Source of the DNA: JACVRM01 sp963817375
GTDB taxonomy: Bacteria > Actinomycetota > Thermoleophilia > Gaiellales > Gaiellaceae
Assembly: GCA_963817375.1 (NCBI GenBank)
Contig: CAWFOB010000007.1
Coordinates: 156,241 to 220,240, forward strand
Direction: 5' to 3'
DNA length: 64,000 nt
This document shows, piece by piece, positions 23,064 to 30,618 of this stretch; position 1 is the stretch's first letter, and every line of letters starts with the position of its first letter. A program made the translations under genes and the position numbers. Under the pieces are notes generated by a model. It saw only the letters and a program-made list of their open reading frames with translations. It made no database searches and was not told where the DNA came from.

Positions 23064-24739
23064 GGCGGGCGCTCTCCGCCTACCGCGGGGTCGTCGAGAT
23101 CCGCGAGGCTCGCGTGCTGATCGGCGCGAGCGCGGCCTCGCAGATCGGCGACTGGCTCTATAACGCGGCGCTCCTCGGCTACGTCTTCGGCGCGACGCAT
23201 TCGGTGGCATGGGTCGGCGCGGCGACGATCTGCCGCCTGCTTCCCTTCGTGCTCCTCGGGCCATTCGGCGGTGCGATCGCGGATCGCCACTCCCGGCGCG
23301 CGGTGCTCGTCGCCGGGAGCCTCGTGCGCCTGGCGCTCATGCTCGTGCTGGCGGCGGTGGTCGCCGGCGACGGCCCGGTCGCGCTCGTGATCGGCATCGT
23401 CGCGCTCGCATCCGCGGCGGGCGCCGCGGAGCGTCCTGCTGCGCTTGCCTTGCTGCCGCGGCTTGTCGGAGAGGCGCGCATCGGGCCCGCCAACGCCCTG
23501 CTGCACACGGTCCAGGACCTGGCCGTCATCATCGGCCCCGCGATCGGCGCCTTCCTGCTGGCCGTCTGGTCGGCGCCCGCGGCATTCATCGCCAACGCCG
23601 CGACGTTCGCCGTCGCCGCGCTGCTGTTCGCGACGCTCGGCACGCACAGGGTGCCGGTGTCGTCCGCGTGGAGCCGCGGCGCGGCGGCCGGCATCCTCGA
23701 AGGGCTCCGGACGGCGCGCGTCACCCGGTACGTGCTCCCGCTGTTCGCGCTGGTGGCGATGGTCGAGCTCACGTACGGGGCGCAGACGGTTCAGCTCGTT
23801 GTCTACGCCGATCGCTCCCTGGGGCTCGGAACAGGCGGCTACGGGCTCCTGCTCGCGGCATCGGGCGTCGGCGGTCTCGCCAGCGCCGTCTTCAACGGAC
23901 AGCTCGCGACGGCACGGCGCCTCACGCTCGTCGTGGTCGGCGCCGCGGTGATTGCCTGCGCCACGCAGCTCGTCTACCCGAGCACCGACATCCTGATCGT
24001 CGTGCTCGTCGCCAGCGTCGCCGGCGGCGCCGGCCTCGTCTGCTGCGAGGTCGTGAGCGAGACGGTGCTCGCGCGCGTGACGCCCAGTGAGACGCTCGGC
24101 CGGATTGCCGGGCTGTTTGACGCCAGCTCGATCGGGGCGATGGTCGCCGGCGCGGTGCTGGCGTCGATCCTCGTCAACCGCACGTCGCTCGACACGAGCT
24201 TCTGGATCCTCGGCGCCGCGACCGTCCTCGTGGCCGTGTCGTGCACCGTCGGCCTGCGCGGTCTCGACCAGGCGAGCCGCAAGCGCACCGAGGCGCTCGC
24301 GTGGCGCATGGCGCTGATCGAGCACCTGCCGATTACGCAGGGGTCGCCGCAGCTCGTCCTCGAGCAGCTCGCATCGTCCTCACAGCTGTGCCCGCTGCCG
24401 GCCGGTGTCGACGTCGTCGTGCAGGGCAGCCCGGCGCACGCCTTCTACGCGATCGAGGAGGGGCGCGTCGTCGTGCATCGAGACGGCGTCGTGCTCGCGC
24501 ATCGCGAGGCCGGGGAGAGCTTCGGCGAGCGCGGGCTGCTGGACAACGCACCGCGCAACGCCACGGTGACCACGGAGGTGCCGACAACCGTGCTGCGGAT
24601 CGACGGGGGCGTTCTGCTGGACACGCTCGAACGGGCGCCGATACTGACGACCGCGCTCAACCGGAGCAAGGCAGGCCGGGGTGTAGTCGACGCGGACGAG
24701 GCGGCGCCCGTCGACGATCCGACATGGGCCAAGGTATGA
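23060..24739 (+). CDS. MFS transporter fused to a C-terminal cyclic-nucleotide-binding domain
   Basis: The 559-residue protein has about twelve helices over residues 1-405 in the pattern of the MFS_3/EntS-like exporters (GASAASQIGDWLYNAALLGY, LLGPFGGAIADRHSRR, FLLAVWSAPAAFIANAATF). A CNB domain follows at about 425-545 (CPLPAGVDVVVQGSPAHAFY, GESFGERGLLDNAPRNATV). In its binding cassette the usual Arg-Thr/Ala is replaced by RNATV, so ligand binding should be checked. GTG 23060 overlaps the kinase stop and the gene ends in ATGA with the ATP-grasp gene. The fusion implies direct control of export by a cyclic nucleotide, presumably from the nearby cyclase. Confidence 0.85.
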   Translation: MRRALSAYRGVVEIREARVLIGASAASQIGDWLYNAALLGYVFGATHSVAWVGAATICRLLPFVLLGPFGGAIADRHSRRAVLVAGSLVRLALMLVLAAVVAGDGPVALVIGIVALASAAGAAERPAALALLPRLVGEARIGPANALLHTVQDLAVIIGPAIGAFLLAVWSAPAAFIANAATFAVAALLFATLGTHRVPVSSAWSRGAAAGILEGLRTARVTRYVLPLFALVAMVELTYGAQTVQLVVYADRSLGLGTGGYGLLLAASGVGGLASAVFNGQLATARRLTLVVVGAAVIACATQLVYPSTDILIVVLVASVAGGAGLVCCEVVSETVLARVTPSETLGRIAGLFDASSIGAMVAGAVLASILVNRTSLDTSFWILGAATVLVAVSCTVGLRGLDQASRKRTEALAWRMALIEHLPITQGSPQLVLEQLASSSQLCPLPAGVDVVVQGSPAHAFYAIEEGRVVVHRDGVVLAHREAGESFGERGLLDNAPRNATVTTEVPTTVLRIDGGVLLDTLERAPILTTALNRSKAGRGVVDADEAAPVDDPTWAKV

Positions 24740-26016
24740 GCCTCGACGGGGCCACGGTGGTGGCCGTGGGCGCCGGCTACCCCGGGAAGCGGCGGATCTA
24801 CGAGCGGATCGCTCAGCTGGGCGCGCGCCTCGTCGTCGTGGACGAGCCCGGGCACTGGTCGAAGCAGCTCGCCCACGACGGCGTGGCCTCCGACTGGGTC
24901 GCGGCCGAGATCGCAGGCGACGCCGACGCGGATGCGGCCGCCGTCGTCGACGCGTTGTCCACCGCGGGGATTCGCCCGGATGCCGTGCTGACGTTCTGGG
25001 AGGAGTTCCCGCCCGTGGTCGCTCGGACGGCGGCCGCGCTCGGCGTGCCCGGGAACCCGGTCGAGGCCGCGGATGCGGCGCGCAGCAAGCTGCGGACGCG
25101 AGAGGCGTCCGAGCGCGCCGGCCTCCCGACGCCGCGCTCGCGGCGCGTCCAGTCGCTCGACGAGCTCTACGCCGCCGCGGCCGACGTCGGCTTCCCCGCC
25201 GTCGTGAAGCCGGAGTTCGGCCACAGCCAGGTCGGCTGCATCCGGGTCGACTCGTTCGAGTCGCTGCCCGACATCTACTGGCTCGTCCAGAAACAGGTCG
25301 AGACGACGGACGTCGTCCACTTCCGCGCGCACAACGACCTCCTCCTGGAGGAGTACCTCGACGGCGTCGAGTTCGACGTCGACCTGGTGCTCGAGGACGG
25401 CGAATGCGTCTTCTCGAGCGTCTCGCAGCAGGCGCCGACGCCGGAGCCGTCGTTCCAGGAAACGGGACTGCACTGCCCGCCCGACTACTCCGCGAAGCAG
25501 GTCCGCCGCCTCGTCGACCTCAGCGTCGCGACGGTCCACGCGTTCGGGTTCTCGCGCGGCGTCCTGCACGTCGAGGGCAAGTGCACGAGCAAAGGGCCGC
25601 GCATCGTCGAGGTCAACGCCCGCATGGGCGGCGGCAGGATCCACCAGGTCGTCGAAGCCGTGTGGGGCGTCGATCTGATCGAGGCGCACGTGCGCGGCGC
25701 GCTCGGATTGCCGCAGCGGCTGGAGCCGAGCCGGAAGCCGCGCTGCACGGTCGTCGACACGCTCCTCTACGCGCCGGCGTCGGGCCGGCTGGACGCGCTG
25801 CCGCTCTCCGAGCCGGCCGCGGCAGAGGCCGACTTCGGGCCCTTTGTCGACGTCTCGGCAGAGGTTGGTGACGAGGTCGACGGTCCGGACCGCGTGTTCT
25901 CGACGTTGCTCGTCGAGGTCTATGTCGGCGCCGGGAACCTCAAGCGCGCGCGGGCGCTGTGCGGCGAGGTGCTGCGCCAGGCGCCGGTCGTAGTTCCGGT
26001 CGCAGCCGCCGTCTGA
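24736..26016 (+). CDS. ATP-grasp ligase, carnosine-synthase/amino-acid-ligase-like
   Basis: The 426-residue protein contains an N-terminal Rossmann-like part (VVAVGAGYPGKRRIYERI) and an ATP-grasp core. Core motifs are the ATP Lys in FPAVVKPEFGHSQVG, the hinge LLLEEYLDGVEFDVDLVLE, and the Mg-binding Asn/Arg strand IVEVNARMGGGRIH. This layout resembles ATP-grasp ligases that join a carboxylate to an amino acid or amine. The actual substrates are unknown. ATG 24736 overlaps the transporter stop (ATGA). Pairing of a ligase with an exporter suggests that a small peptide-like product is made and pumped out, which is inference. Confidence 0.8.
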   Translation: MSLDGATVVAVGAGYPGKRRIYERIAQLGARLVVVDEPGHWSKQLAHDGVASDWVAAEIAGDADADAAAVVDALSTAGIRPDAVLTFWEEFPPVVARTAAALGVPGNPVEAADAARSKLRTREASERAGLPTPRSRRVQSLDELYAAAADVGFPAVVKPEFGHSQVGCIRVDSFESLPDIYWLVQKQVETTDVVHFRAHNDLLLEEYLDGVEFDVDLVLEDGECVFSSVSQQAPTPEPSFQETGLHCPPDYSAKQVRRLVDLSVATVHAFGFSRGVLHVEGKCTSKGPRIVEVNARMGGGRIHQVVEAVWGVDLIEAHVRGALGLPQRLEPSRKPRCTVVDTLLYAPASGRLDALPLSEPAAAEADFGPFVDVSAEVGDEVDGPDRVFSTLLVEVYVGAGNLKRARALCGEVLRQAPVVVPVAAAV

Positions 26017-26087
26017 AACGGCCGAACCGCGGCGGGCCCGCGTGCGAATCAGGGAGGCAAACGCACCCGGACGAAGGAGCGACTCAC

Positions 26088-26483
26088 ATGCGTTTCATCC
26101 CGACCAAGTTCCACGCCCCGCTCGACTACATCGTGGGCGCCGTGCTGATCGCCGGGCCGTGGATCTTCCAGTACTCGGACAGCACGCGCGCGACGGTCAT
26201 CTCGATCGTCCTCGGCATCGGGCTGATCGCGTACAGCCTGTTCACGAACTACGAGCTCGGCGTCTGGAAGGTCGCGCCGATGGCCGTGCACAACATCATC
26301 GACATCGTCGCGGGCGCCGTGCTCGCGCTGTCGCCCTGGCTCTTCGGCTTCGCGGACGACGGCACGCAGTTCTGGCTTCCGTTCGTCGTGATCGGTGTGG
26401 CCGCGATCTTCCTCGGCCTCACCACCAAGCAGGGCAGCTACAGCTACCGCAGGGCCGAGTCGCCGCACGCCGCGGCCGGCTGA
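26088..26483 (+). CDS. SPW-repeat membrane protein
   Basis: The 131-residue protein has four hydrophobic segments with two copies of the SPW-type motif, GPWIFQYSDS near residue 24 and SPWLFGFADDG near residue 85, as in PF03779 proteins of unknown function. AAGGAGC lies 8 nt before ATG 26088. The His/Arg/Tyr-rich C-terminus is short. It stands alone, 71 bp after the ATP-grasp gene and followed by a strong hairpin. Confidence 0.85.
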   Translation: MRFIPTKFHAPLDYIVGAVLIAGPWIFQYSDSTRATVISIVLGIGLIAYSLFTNYELGVWKVAPMAVHNIIDIVAGAVLALSPWLFGFADDGTQFWLPFVVIGVAAIFLGLTTKQGSYSYRRAESPHAAAG

Positions 26484-26494
26484 TCTCCGCTTTC

Positions 26495-26526
26495 CGGGCG
26501 GCGGGCGCGTCCGCGCCTGCCGCCCG
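26495..26526 (+). terminator. Strong GC hairpin after the SPW gene
   Basis: CGGGCGGC (26495-26502) pairs with GCCGCCCG (26519-26526), with inner pairing of GGGCGCG to CGCGCC. It lies 12 nt after the stop codon. There is no U-run, so termination by this hairpin is uncertain. Confidence 0.4.
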
Positions 26527-26593
26527 AACCTGAGGTTCTCGGGCGCATTCCGCTCGGGCGGCACGGACGGAGCGGCCGCGAGAGGATGCGCCG

Positions 26594-27253
26594 GTGTCCG
26601 ATGCGGCCGAGCTGTTTCTCCTGGCGGTCGCGTCGGCGTTCTGGCCGACGCTGATCCTCGTTGACGTGCTCGCGTTCCGGTTGGAGCGCCCGATCAGGAT
26701 CCTGGTCGCTTTCCTCGCGGGCGCGCTCCTCACGACGGTGGCGATCGGGATCGTCGTCGTGTTCGTCCTCCAGGGCAGCAGCCTCACCTCGGGCTCCCGC
26801 TCGACGTTCCGCCCGGCGGTGTATCTCGTCGGCGGGGCGCTCGCCCTTGCCGCCGCCTACGCGGTGAACCGGACGCGCGGCCGGCCACGCGAGCCGGGCA
26901 AGCCTTCGCCCGCGCAGCGTGCCGTCGGCGGCGGGGTCGCCGTCGCGTTCGTCGCCGGCGTCATCCTGGACATCATCCCGGGCGTCTTCCCCTTCGTGGC
27001 GCTGGCGCAGATCGCGGAGCTGGACGCCTCGAACGGCGCGAAGGTCGCCGCGATCGTGGCCTTCTACCTGGTCATGTTCGCGTTCATCGAGGTGCCGATC
27101 GTCGCGTACCTCGTTGCGCCGGCGCGCACGGCCGACGCGATCGCGCGCTTCAACGCCTGGCTCGATCGCAACGGCCGCCTCTTCGCGACGGTGGTACTTG
27201 CCGGCGTCGGTGTCTACCTCATCGCTCGCGGCCTCGTGCTGGTCGCAACCTGA
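26594..27253 (+). CDS. GAP/Sap (SfLAP)-family six-helix membrane protein
   Basis: The 219-residue protein starts at GTG 26594 (VSDAAELFLLAVASAFWPTL) and has six predicted helices in a 3+3 arrangement around a basic loop (NRTRGRPREPGKP). AGVILDIIPGVFPFVALAQI in the second half and the overall plan match the GAP family (PF11139), which includes mycobacterial Sap, linked to export of glycolipids or glycopeptidolipids. No substrate can be read from the sequence. It converges with the cupin gene, 4 bp apart. Confidence 0.7.
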   Translation: MSDAAELFLLAVASAFWPTLILVDVLAFRLERPIRILVAFLAGALLTTVAIGIVVVFVLQGSSLTSGSRSTFRPAVYLVGGALALAAAYAVNRTRGRPREPGKPSPAQRAVGGGVAVAFVAGVILDIIPGVFPFVALAQIAELDASNGAKVAAIVAFYLVMFAFIEVPIVAYLVAPARTADAIARFNAWLDRNGRLFATVVLAGVGVYLIARGLVLVAT

Positions 27254-27257
27254 GCAA

Positions 27258-27812
27258 TCACGAGCTCGCCTCGGACGCAAGGGGCCACGGAACGCGTGCC
27301 GGCACGTAGTCGCCCGGCCAGTCGCTGTACGCCTCGTCCGGCTCGGTCGTCTCGGTGGCCGCGGACGCGCCGTACTTCGCCGCCACCTCGCTGACCGGGT
27401 AGTGGATCGTCTCCACCTCGGGCCGCGCGCCGATCATGAGGACCACGGACGGGCCGTCGCCTGCGCCGACGATCACGTGGTGGATGTTGGCCGGGCAGTG
27501 GAAGTAGTCCCACTGCCGCAGCGGCCGTTCCTCGTCCTCGACGATCAGCGTGCACTCGCCGGAGAGCACGAGGAACCCCTCCTGGACGCCCTCGGAGTGA
27601 TAGAGCGCGTTCGGGTCCCCGGGCCAGAGCACGCGGACGTTGACGCCGAGGTCGGTGAACGGCGCCTCCCGCGGCTCGAGCGGGTACAGCGCGCCGCCCT
27701 TCTCCTCGTTCCGGACCGCGAGCGCCTCCGCGAGGTTGTGGATGAACCACCCGTCCGATGCGACGTAGCGGCCGTACGGGGTCTCTTCCGAACGTGCTTC
27801 CTCGATGGGCAT
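27258..27812 (-). CDS. Cupin-domain protein
   Basis: The 184-residue protein starts at ATG 27812 with AAGGAGG 5 nt upstream. It has a single cupin barrel at about residues 60-135: LWPGDPNALYHSEGVQEGFL (motif 1 with His and Glu), VLSGECTLIVEDEE and CPANIHHVIVGAGDGPSVVL (motif 2 His). The metal-binding His/Glu pattern is present, so an enzyme or metal-dependent sensor is possible. Substrate is unknown. It lies 25 bp downstream of the DUF2252 gene on the same strand and probably shares its transcript. Confidence 0.8.
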   Translation of the reverse strand: MPIEEARSEETPYGRYVASDGWFIHNLAEALAVRNEEKGGALYPLEPREAPFTDLGVNVRVLWPGDPNALYHSEGVQEGFLVLSGECTLIVEDEERPLRQWDYFHCPANIHHVIVGAGDGPSVVLMIGARPEVETIHYPVSEVAAKYGASAATETTEPDEAYSDWPGDYVPARVPWPLASEASS

Positions 27813-27837
27813 GGTCCTCCTTGGTGTCGACAGGTGG

Positions 27838-29286
27838 CTACAGACTGGTCTCGGTCTGGATGCGGCCGGTCTTGACGGCTTGGGCGAATGCCTCGTAGTC
27901 GCGCTCGTTCTGATCGGCGTAGGCGGTGGCAAACCGGGCGATCCCCCGGTCGAATGCGTCGCCCTTGCCCAGATACGTGGCGATCGCGATCCGGTCTCCC
28001 CAGCGCGCGTGGGCACGAGCGAGCGTCGCGCCGCACAGCTCCGCGTAGACCGTCGCGCCCTGGATACGAAAGGTCTCCGGCTCGACGCTGCCCTTCCAGT
28101 CGTGCAGCTGCCTGGTGTAGTAGTCGCGCTGCCGCCCATCCAGGCCGGTGACTCGCCACCAGCCCAGGAAGATGTCGGTCGCCGCCTGCATCAGGTGCTG
28201 GCCGACGACCACGCGCTGGCCGCAGTTCGAGTACGTGCTGTCTCGCAGGAACCGCTCCAGGACCGACGGTTGCGCCTCCTTGGACTGCAGGATCAAGGGG
28301 TCGTTCTCGTCGCGGCCGACGAAAAGGTGGATCCACGCATGCGTGCCGACGCTCCCGACCCCCACGACCTTGCGTGCGGTGTCGACGAGTCGGTACTCCT
28401 CGAGCGGATGGTGCTCCCGCGCCAGCGAGTCCCGGTACGTGCTGACCAGGGTGCCGATCCAGGCATCGAGCTCGTCCTGCCCGGTGCCCGGAGGTGCAAG
28501 ATCATGAAGCGGCACGATCAGCGGTGGATCCGCAACGAACCGCAACTCGCCGTCCACGACGTCGGCTCGCTTCGAGAAGGCACGCAGGTGGTCGCGCGTC
28601 CGCGCCTTCGCGAGGTCGTCCACCGCTTCGGCGGCCTCGGCCTTGCCGAGGCGTTTCTGCCGGACCGCGTCGTCGATCCCGGCCAGGATCTCGTCACCGT
28701 CGATGTGGTCGTACCAGACGTCGAGCGCTCGCATCTTCGAGGCGCGCCGCATGACCGTGCGATAGGCCGCGACCGCCGCGATGACGACGTCGCGACGGTC
28801 CGAGCCGCTGAAGCCCAGCTCGCGCCCGCAGACCTCGAAGCTGGCCGCAAGCCGCTTGACGTCCCACTCCCAGGGGCCAGGAAGGGTCTCGTCGAAGTCG
28901 TTGATGTCGAACAGCATCTTCCGCTCGGGTGACGCGAAGACCCCGAAGTTCGAGAGGTGGGCGTCGCCGCAGAGCTGAACCGTGATGCCCGCGCGCGGGG
29001 TTGGCGCGAGATCGGCCGCCATGATCAGCGCTGCGCCCCGGAAGAAGGTGAACGGCGACGCGAGCATTCGCCCGTGGCGCACCGGGACAAGCTCCGCCAC
29101 CCGGTCCGCGCCCTGCTCCTCGATCAGCGCAACCGGATCGGGCCGATCGTGCGCCGGCTTCCACTCTCCGTGGCTCAACCTCGGCGCACCGATCCGGGCA
29201 GCCTTCCCTCGCTCGATCCGCTCCGCGGTCGTGAGCGGCTGGCCACCGGGGCCTCTCGGACGTTCCATCGGCGTCGGCGACGGCAT
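27838..29286 (-). CDS. DUF2252 family protein
   Basis: The 482-residue protein shows the kinase-like signature of DUF2252: FTFFRGAALIMAADLAP, VQLCGDAHLSNFGVFASPER (a GDAHLxN catalytic-loop look-alike), LFDINDFDETLPGPWEWDVK (a DFD metal-binding-like motif), then VVGVGSVGTHAWIHLFVGRD. Distant similarity to aminoglycoside-phosphotransferase folds is known for the family, but its reaction is not. ATG 29286 is used; an internal ATG seven codons later is also possible. A small coiled-coil gene precedes it by 29 bp. Confidence 0.85.
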   Translation of the reverse strand: MPSPTPMERPRGPGGQPLTTAERIERGKAARIGAPRLSHGEWKPAHDRPDPVALIEEQGADRVAELVPVRHGRMLASPFTFFRGAALIMAADLAPTPRAGITVQLCGDAHLSNFGVFASPERKMLFDINDFDETLPGPWEWDVKRLAASFEVCGRELGFSGSDRRDVVIAAVAAYRTVMRRASKMRALDVWYDHIDGDEILAGIDDAVRQKRLGKAEAAEAVDDLAKARTRDHLRAFSKRADVVDGELRFVADPPLIVPLHDLAPPGTGQDELDAWIGTLVSTYRDSLAREHHPLEEYRLVDTARKVVGVGSVGTHAWIHLFVGRDENDPLILQSKEAQPSVLERFLRDSTYSNCGQRVVVGQHLMQAATDIFLGWWRVTGLDGRQRDYYTRQLHDWKGSVEPETFRIQGATVYAELCGATLARAHARWGDRIAIATYLGKGDAFDRGIARFATAYADQNERDYEAFAQAVKTGRIQTETSL

Positions 29287-29315
29287 CGTCGGCGGGCCCC
29301 CCGGGCGCTTCGTCT

Positions 29316-29531
29316 TCAGATCGACTCGCGGAGCGCGTCGGCTGCGGCCTGCAGCCGCTGACTGACCTCGGCCAGCTCTCGCGCCGCCAGGTCGATCCGC
29401 TCCTGCTGAACCTCGGCGCGCTCCTGCTGGCTGTTGGCGCGTTCCTTGAGCCGACGCTCGAGGTCGTCGACGTGTCGGGTGAGATCCGCGAGCTGGGCTG
29501 CGACGATCGCGATGTCGTCTTTAGCCGTCAC
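29316..29531 (-). CDS. Short coiled-coil protein
   Basis: The 71-residue product begins at GTG 29531..29529 (VTAKDDIAIVAAQLADLTRH) and is almost entirely a heptad-patterned, Glu/Arg/Gln-rich helix (DDLERRLKERANSQQERAEV). No family is recognised. It is on the same strand as DUF2252 and the cupin and is the likely first gene of that unit. A longer frame to 29624 exists, but the added residues do not look like a protein N-terminus. Confidence 0.55.
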   Translation of the reverse strand: MTAKDDIAIVAAQLADLTRHVDDLERRLKERANSQQERAEVQQERIDLAARELAEVSQRLQAAADALRESI

Positions 29532-29733
29532 ATGCACGATCAGATCACAGGGCCGTTTCGGGAGCAAATAGGGCGTAGGATGGACGTACCGGCCCTGCGC
29601 ACAGATTCTGGCCCGAGCCCGCAACCCACCGACGCGCGAAGCGCGCGAGGCGACGAGCTCCAGGCAAACGGAGTTCGCGCGTGGGGCCGGAATCTCGCGT
29701 GTCCTTCGCGCACCGGGGAACGGCGCAGAACTG

Positions 29734-29766
29734 AAAAGGGCGGCCGCGCCGTCCGGACGGCCGCCC
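29734..29766 (-). terminator. Intrinsic terminator, minus strand
   Basis: On the minus strand the stem CGGCCGCCC pairs with GGGCGGCCG around an 11-nt loop (arms 29758-29766 and 29738-29746), which also contains a CGTCCGGACG palindrome. TTTT follows at 29737..29734. It lies 23 nt after the TAA of the short open frame ending GAQPK. Confidence 0.65.
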
Positions 29767-29862
29767 CTTCCGGTGTCTCGGGTCGGCGCTTACTTAGGCT
29801 GCGCGCCGATCTGCTTGAGGAGCCCGCTGCCCGAGACGTTAACGTTCGAATTGTCACAAACG

Positions 29863-29871
29863 TGCTATGGT
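29863..29871 (+). promoter_or_regulatory. Extended -10 promoter TGCTATGGT
   Basis: TGc-TATGGT is a TGn-extended -10 element (hexamer 29866-29871). The transcript would start near 29878, leaving a leader of about 126 nt before GTG 30004. That leader contains the hairpin GAAGCC/GGCTTC (about 29900-29917) and a CCCCGGCGCGCGGGG hairpin near the ribosome-binding site. Confidence 0.4.
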
Positions 29872-30003
29872 TGATGCTGCGCGTAGACCTAGCGCGGAAG
29901 CCGCGGAGGCTTCGCATCCTCTCCTCGACTGCCACTCCAGGCCTTGGTGCCCGGGAGACCCCGGCGCGCGGGGTTCTTCAACGATCGTCAAGAGGAGAGT
30001 GCT

Positions 30004-30171
30004 GTGAGCGAGCCGACTGCACCGCTGCATGAGTATTCGCACGACAAGCCCGTCGAGGCCGAGAAGGTCAACGGGGCGAGCGAGAGTCGCACGGCCGGGC
30101 TGACCACGCTGCCCGACAAGCGGCCGTCCCGACGGTTCTTCGGTCTGCTGCCCGGCCGGCGCAGCGCCTGA
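30004..30171 (+). CDS. Small hydrophilic protein of unknown function
   Basis: The 55-residue product starts at GTG 30004 with AGAGGAGAG about 6 nt upstream. It is polar (VSEPTAPLHEYSHDKPVEAE) and ends in a basic RPSRRFFGLLPGRRSA. No family is recognised. The good ribosome-binding site and the promoter and leader upstream argue that it is expressed. Confidence 0.5.
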   Translation: MSEPTAPLHEYSHDKPVEAEKVNGASESRTAGLTTLPDKRPSRRFFGLLPGRRSA

Positions 30172-30182
30172 AGAGTGAGCGC

Positions 30183-30545
30183 GTGACGGTCGAAAACGCG
30201 CGTCGCCACGGCCACGCCGACCCGCGCTTCGCTGCTCGCCCGCGCCTCCGCCTGATCATGGGCGGCGACGCACCGACGACCGACGGGGTCGAGCAGGTGG
30301 TTCACGAGCCACGAGGGCTGACGCTGACCGAGGCGCACGACGACGTCAGCGCATGGGAGAACGAGGGCGGGCGGTATGCGACGGCCGACGTGAAGGCCGG
30401 GAAGCTGCGGTCGGCGCTGGACTGGCTCGCATTCCGCGAATGGTTCTTCCCGGATCGTCTCCTTCACGACTTCGAAGCCGTCAGGGCCTACGCGGCCTAT
30501 CGAGCCGCGGGCCTCGTTCGTCCGGTTTCGGCCGCAATTCCGTAG
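30183..30545 (+). CDS. Hypothetical protein
   Basis: The 120-residue frame starts at GTG 30183, 11 nt after the preceding small gene, so the two may form one unit. The first 25 residues are Arg/His-rich. The remainder (GGDAPTTDGVEQVVHEPRGL, DVKAGKLRSALDWLAFREWF, FEAVRAYAAYRAAGL) looks like a small folded alpha/beta protein. An ATG at residue 26 is an alternative start. No family is recognised. Confidence 0.5.
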   Translation: MTVENARRHGHADPRFAARPRLRLIMGGDAPTTDGVEQVVHEPRGLTLTEAHDDVSAWENEGGRYATADVKAGKLRSALDWLAFREWFFPDRLLHDFEAVRAYAAYRAAGLVRPVSAAIP

Positions 30546-30552
30546 CAGTCGC

Positions 30553-30612
30553 GCTGCCCTCGGGCTGATGCAGAGTCGGGGCAGCCAGCCTAAGTGCGCC
30601 GGCCGATCGGCC
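30553..30612. terminator. Hairpins between convergent genes
   Basis: GCTGCCC (30553-30559) pairs with GGGCAGC (30579-30585), and a separate perfect palindrome GGCCGATCGGCC lies at 30601-30612, 6 nt after the ppk stop codon on the minus strand. Both lie between convergent genes and could end transcription either way. Neither has a U-run. Confidence 0.35.
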
Positions 30613-30618
30613 TAGGCG

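Larger units (their letters stand above)
29532..30003. other. Intergenic region with terminator, open frame remnant and promoter
   Basis: No complete gene is supported in these 472 bp. On the minus strand a 24-codon open frame without a start (29864..29790) ends in NVSGSGLLKQIGAQPK and TAA and is followed by a good intrinsic terminator, so it may be the end of a decayed or mis-sequenced gene. On the plus strand an extended -10 at 29863-29871 precedes a structured leader for the gene at 30004. Confidence 0.5.

Noticed and set aside
29529..29552. Second CRP-like half-site TGTGATCTGATC near the coiled-coil gene
   Set aside because: Only one half matches; the other arm lacks TCAC, so it is not a palindrome.
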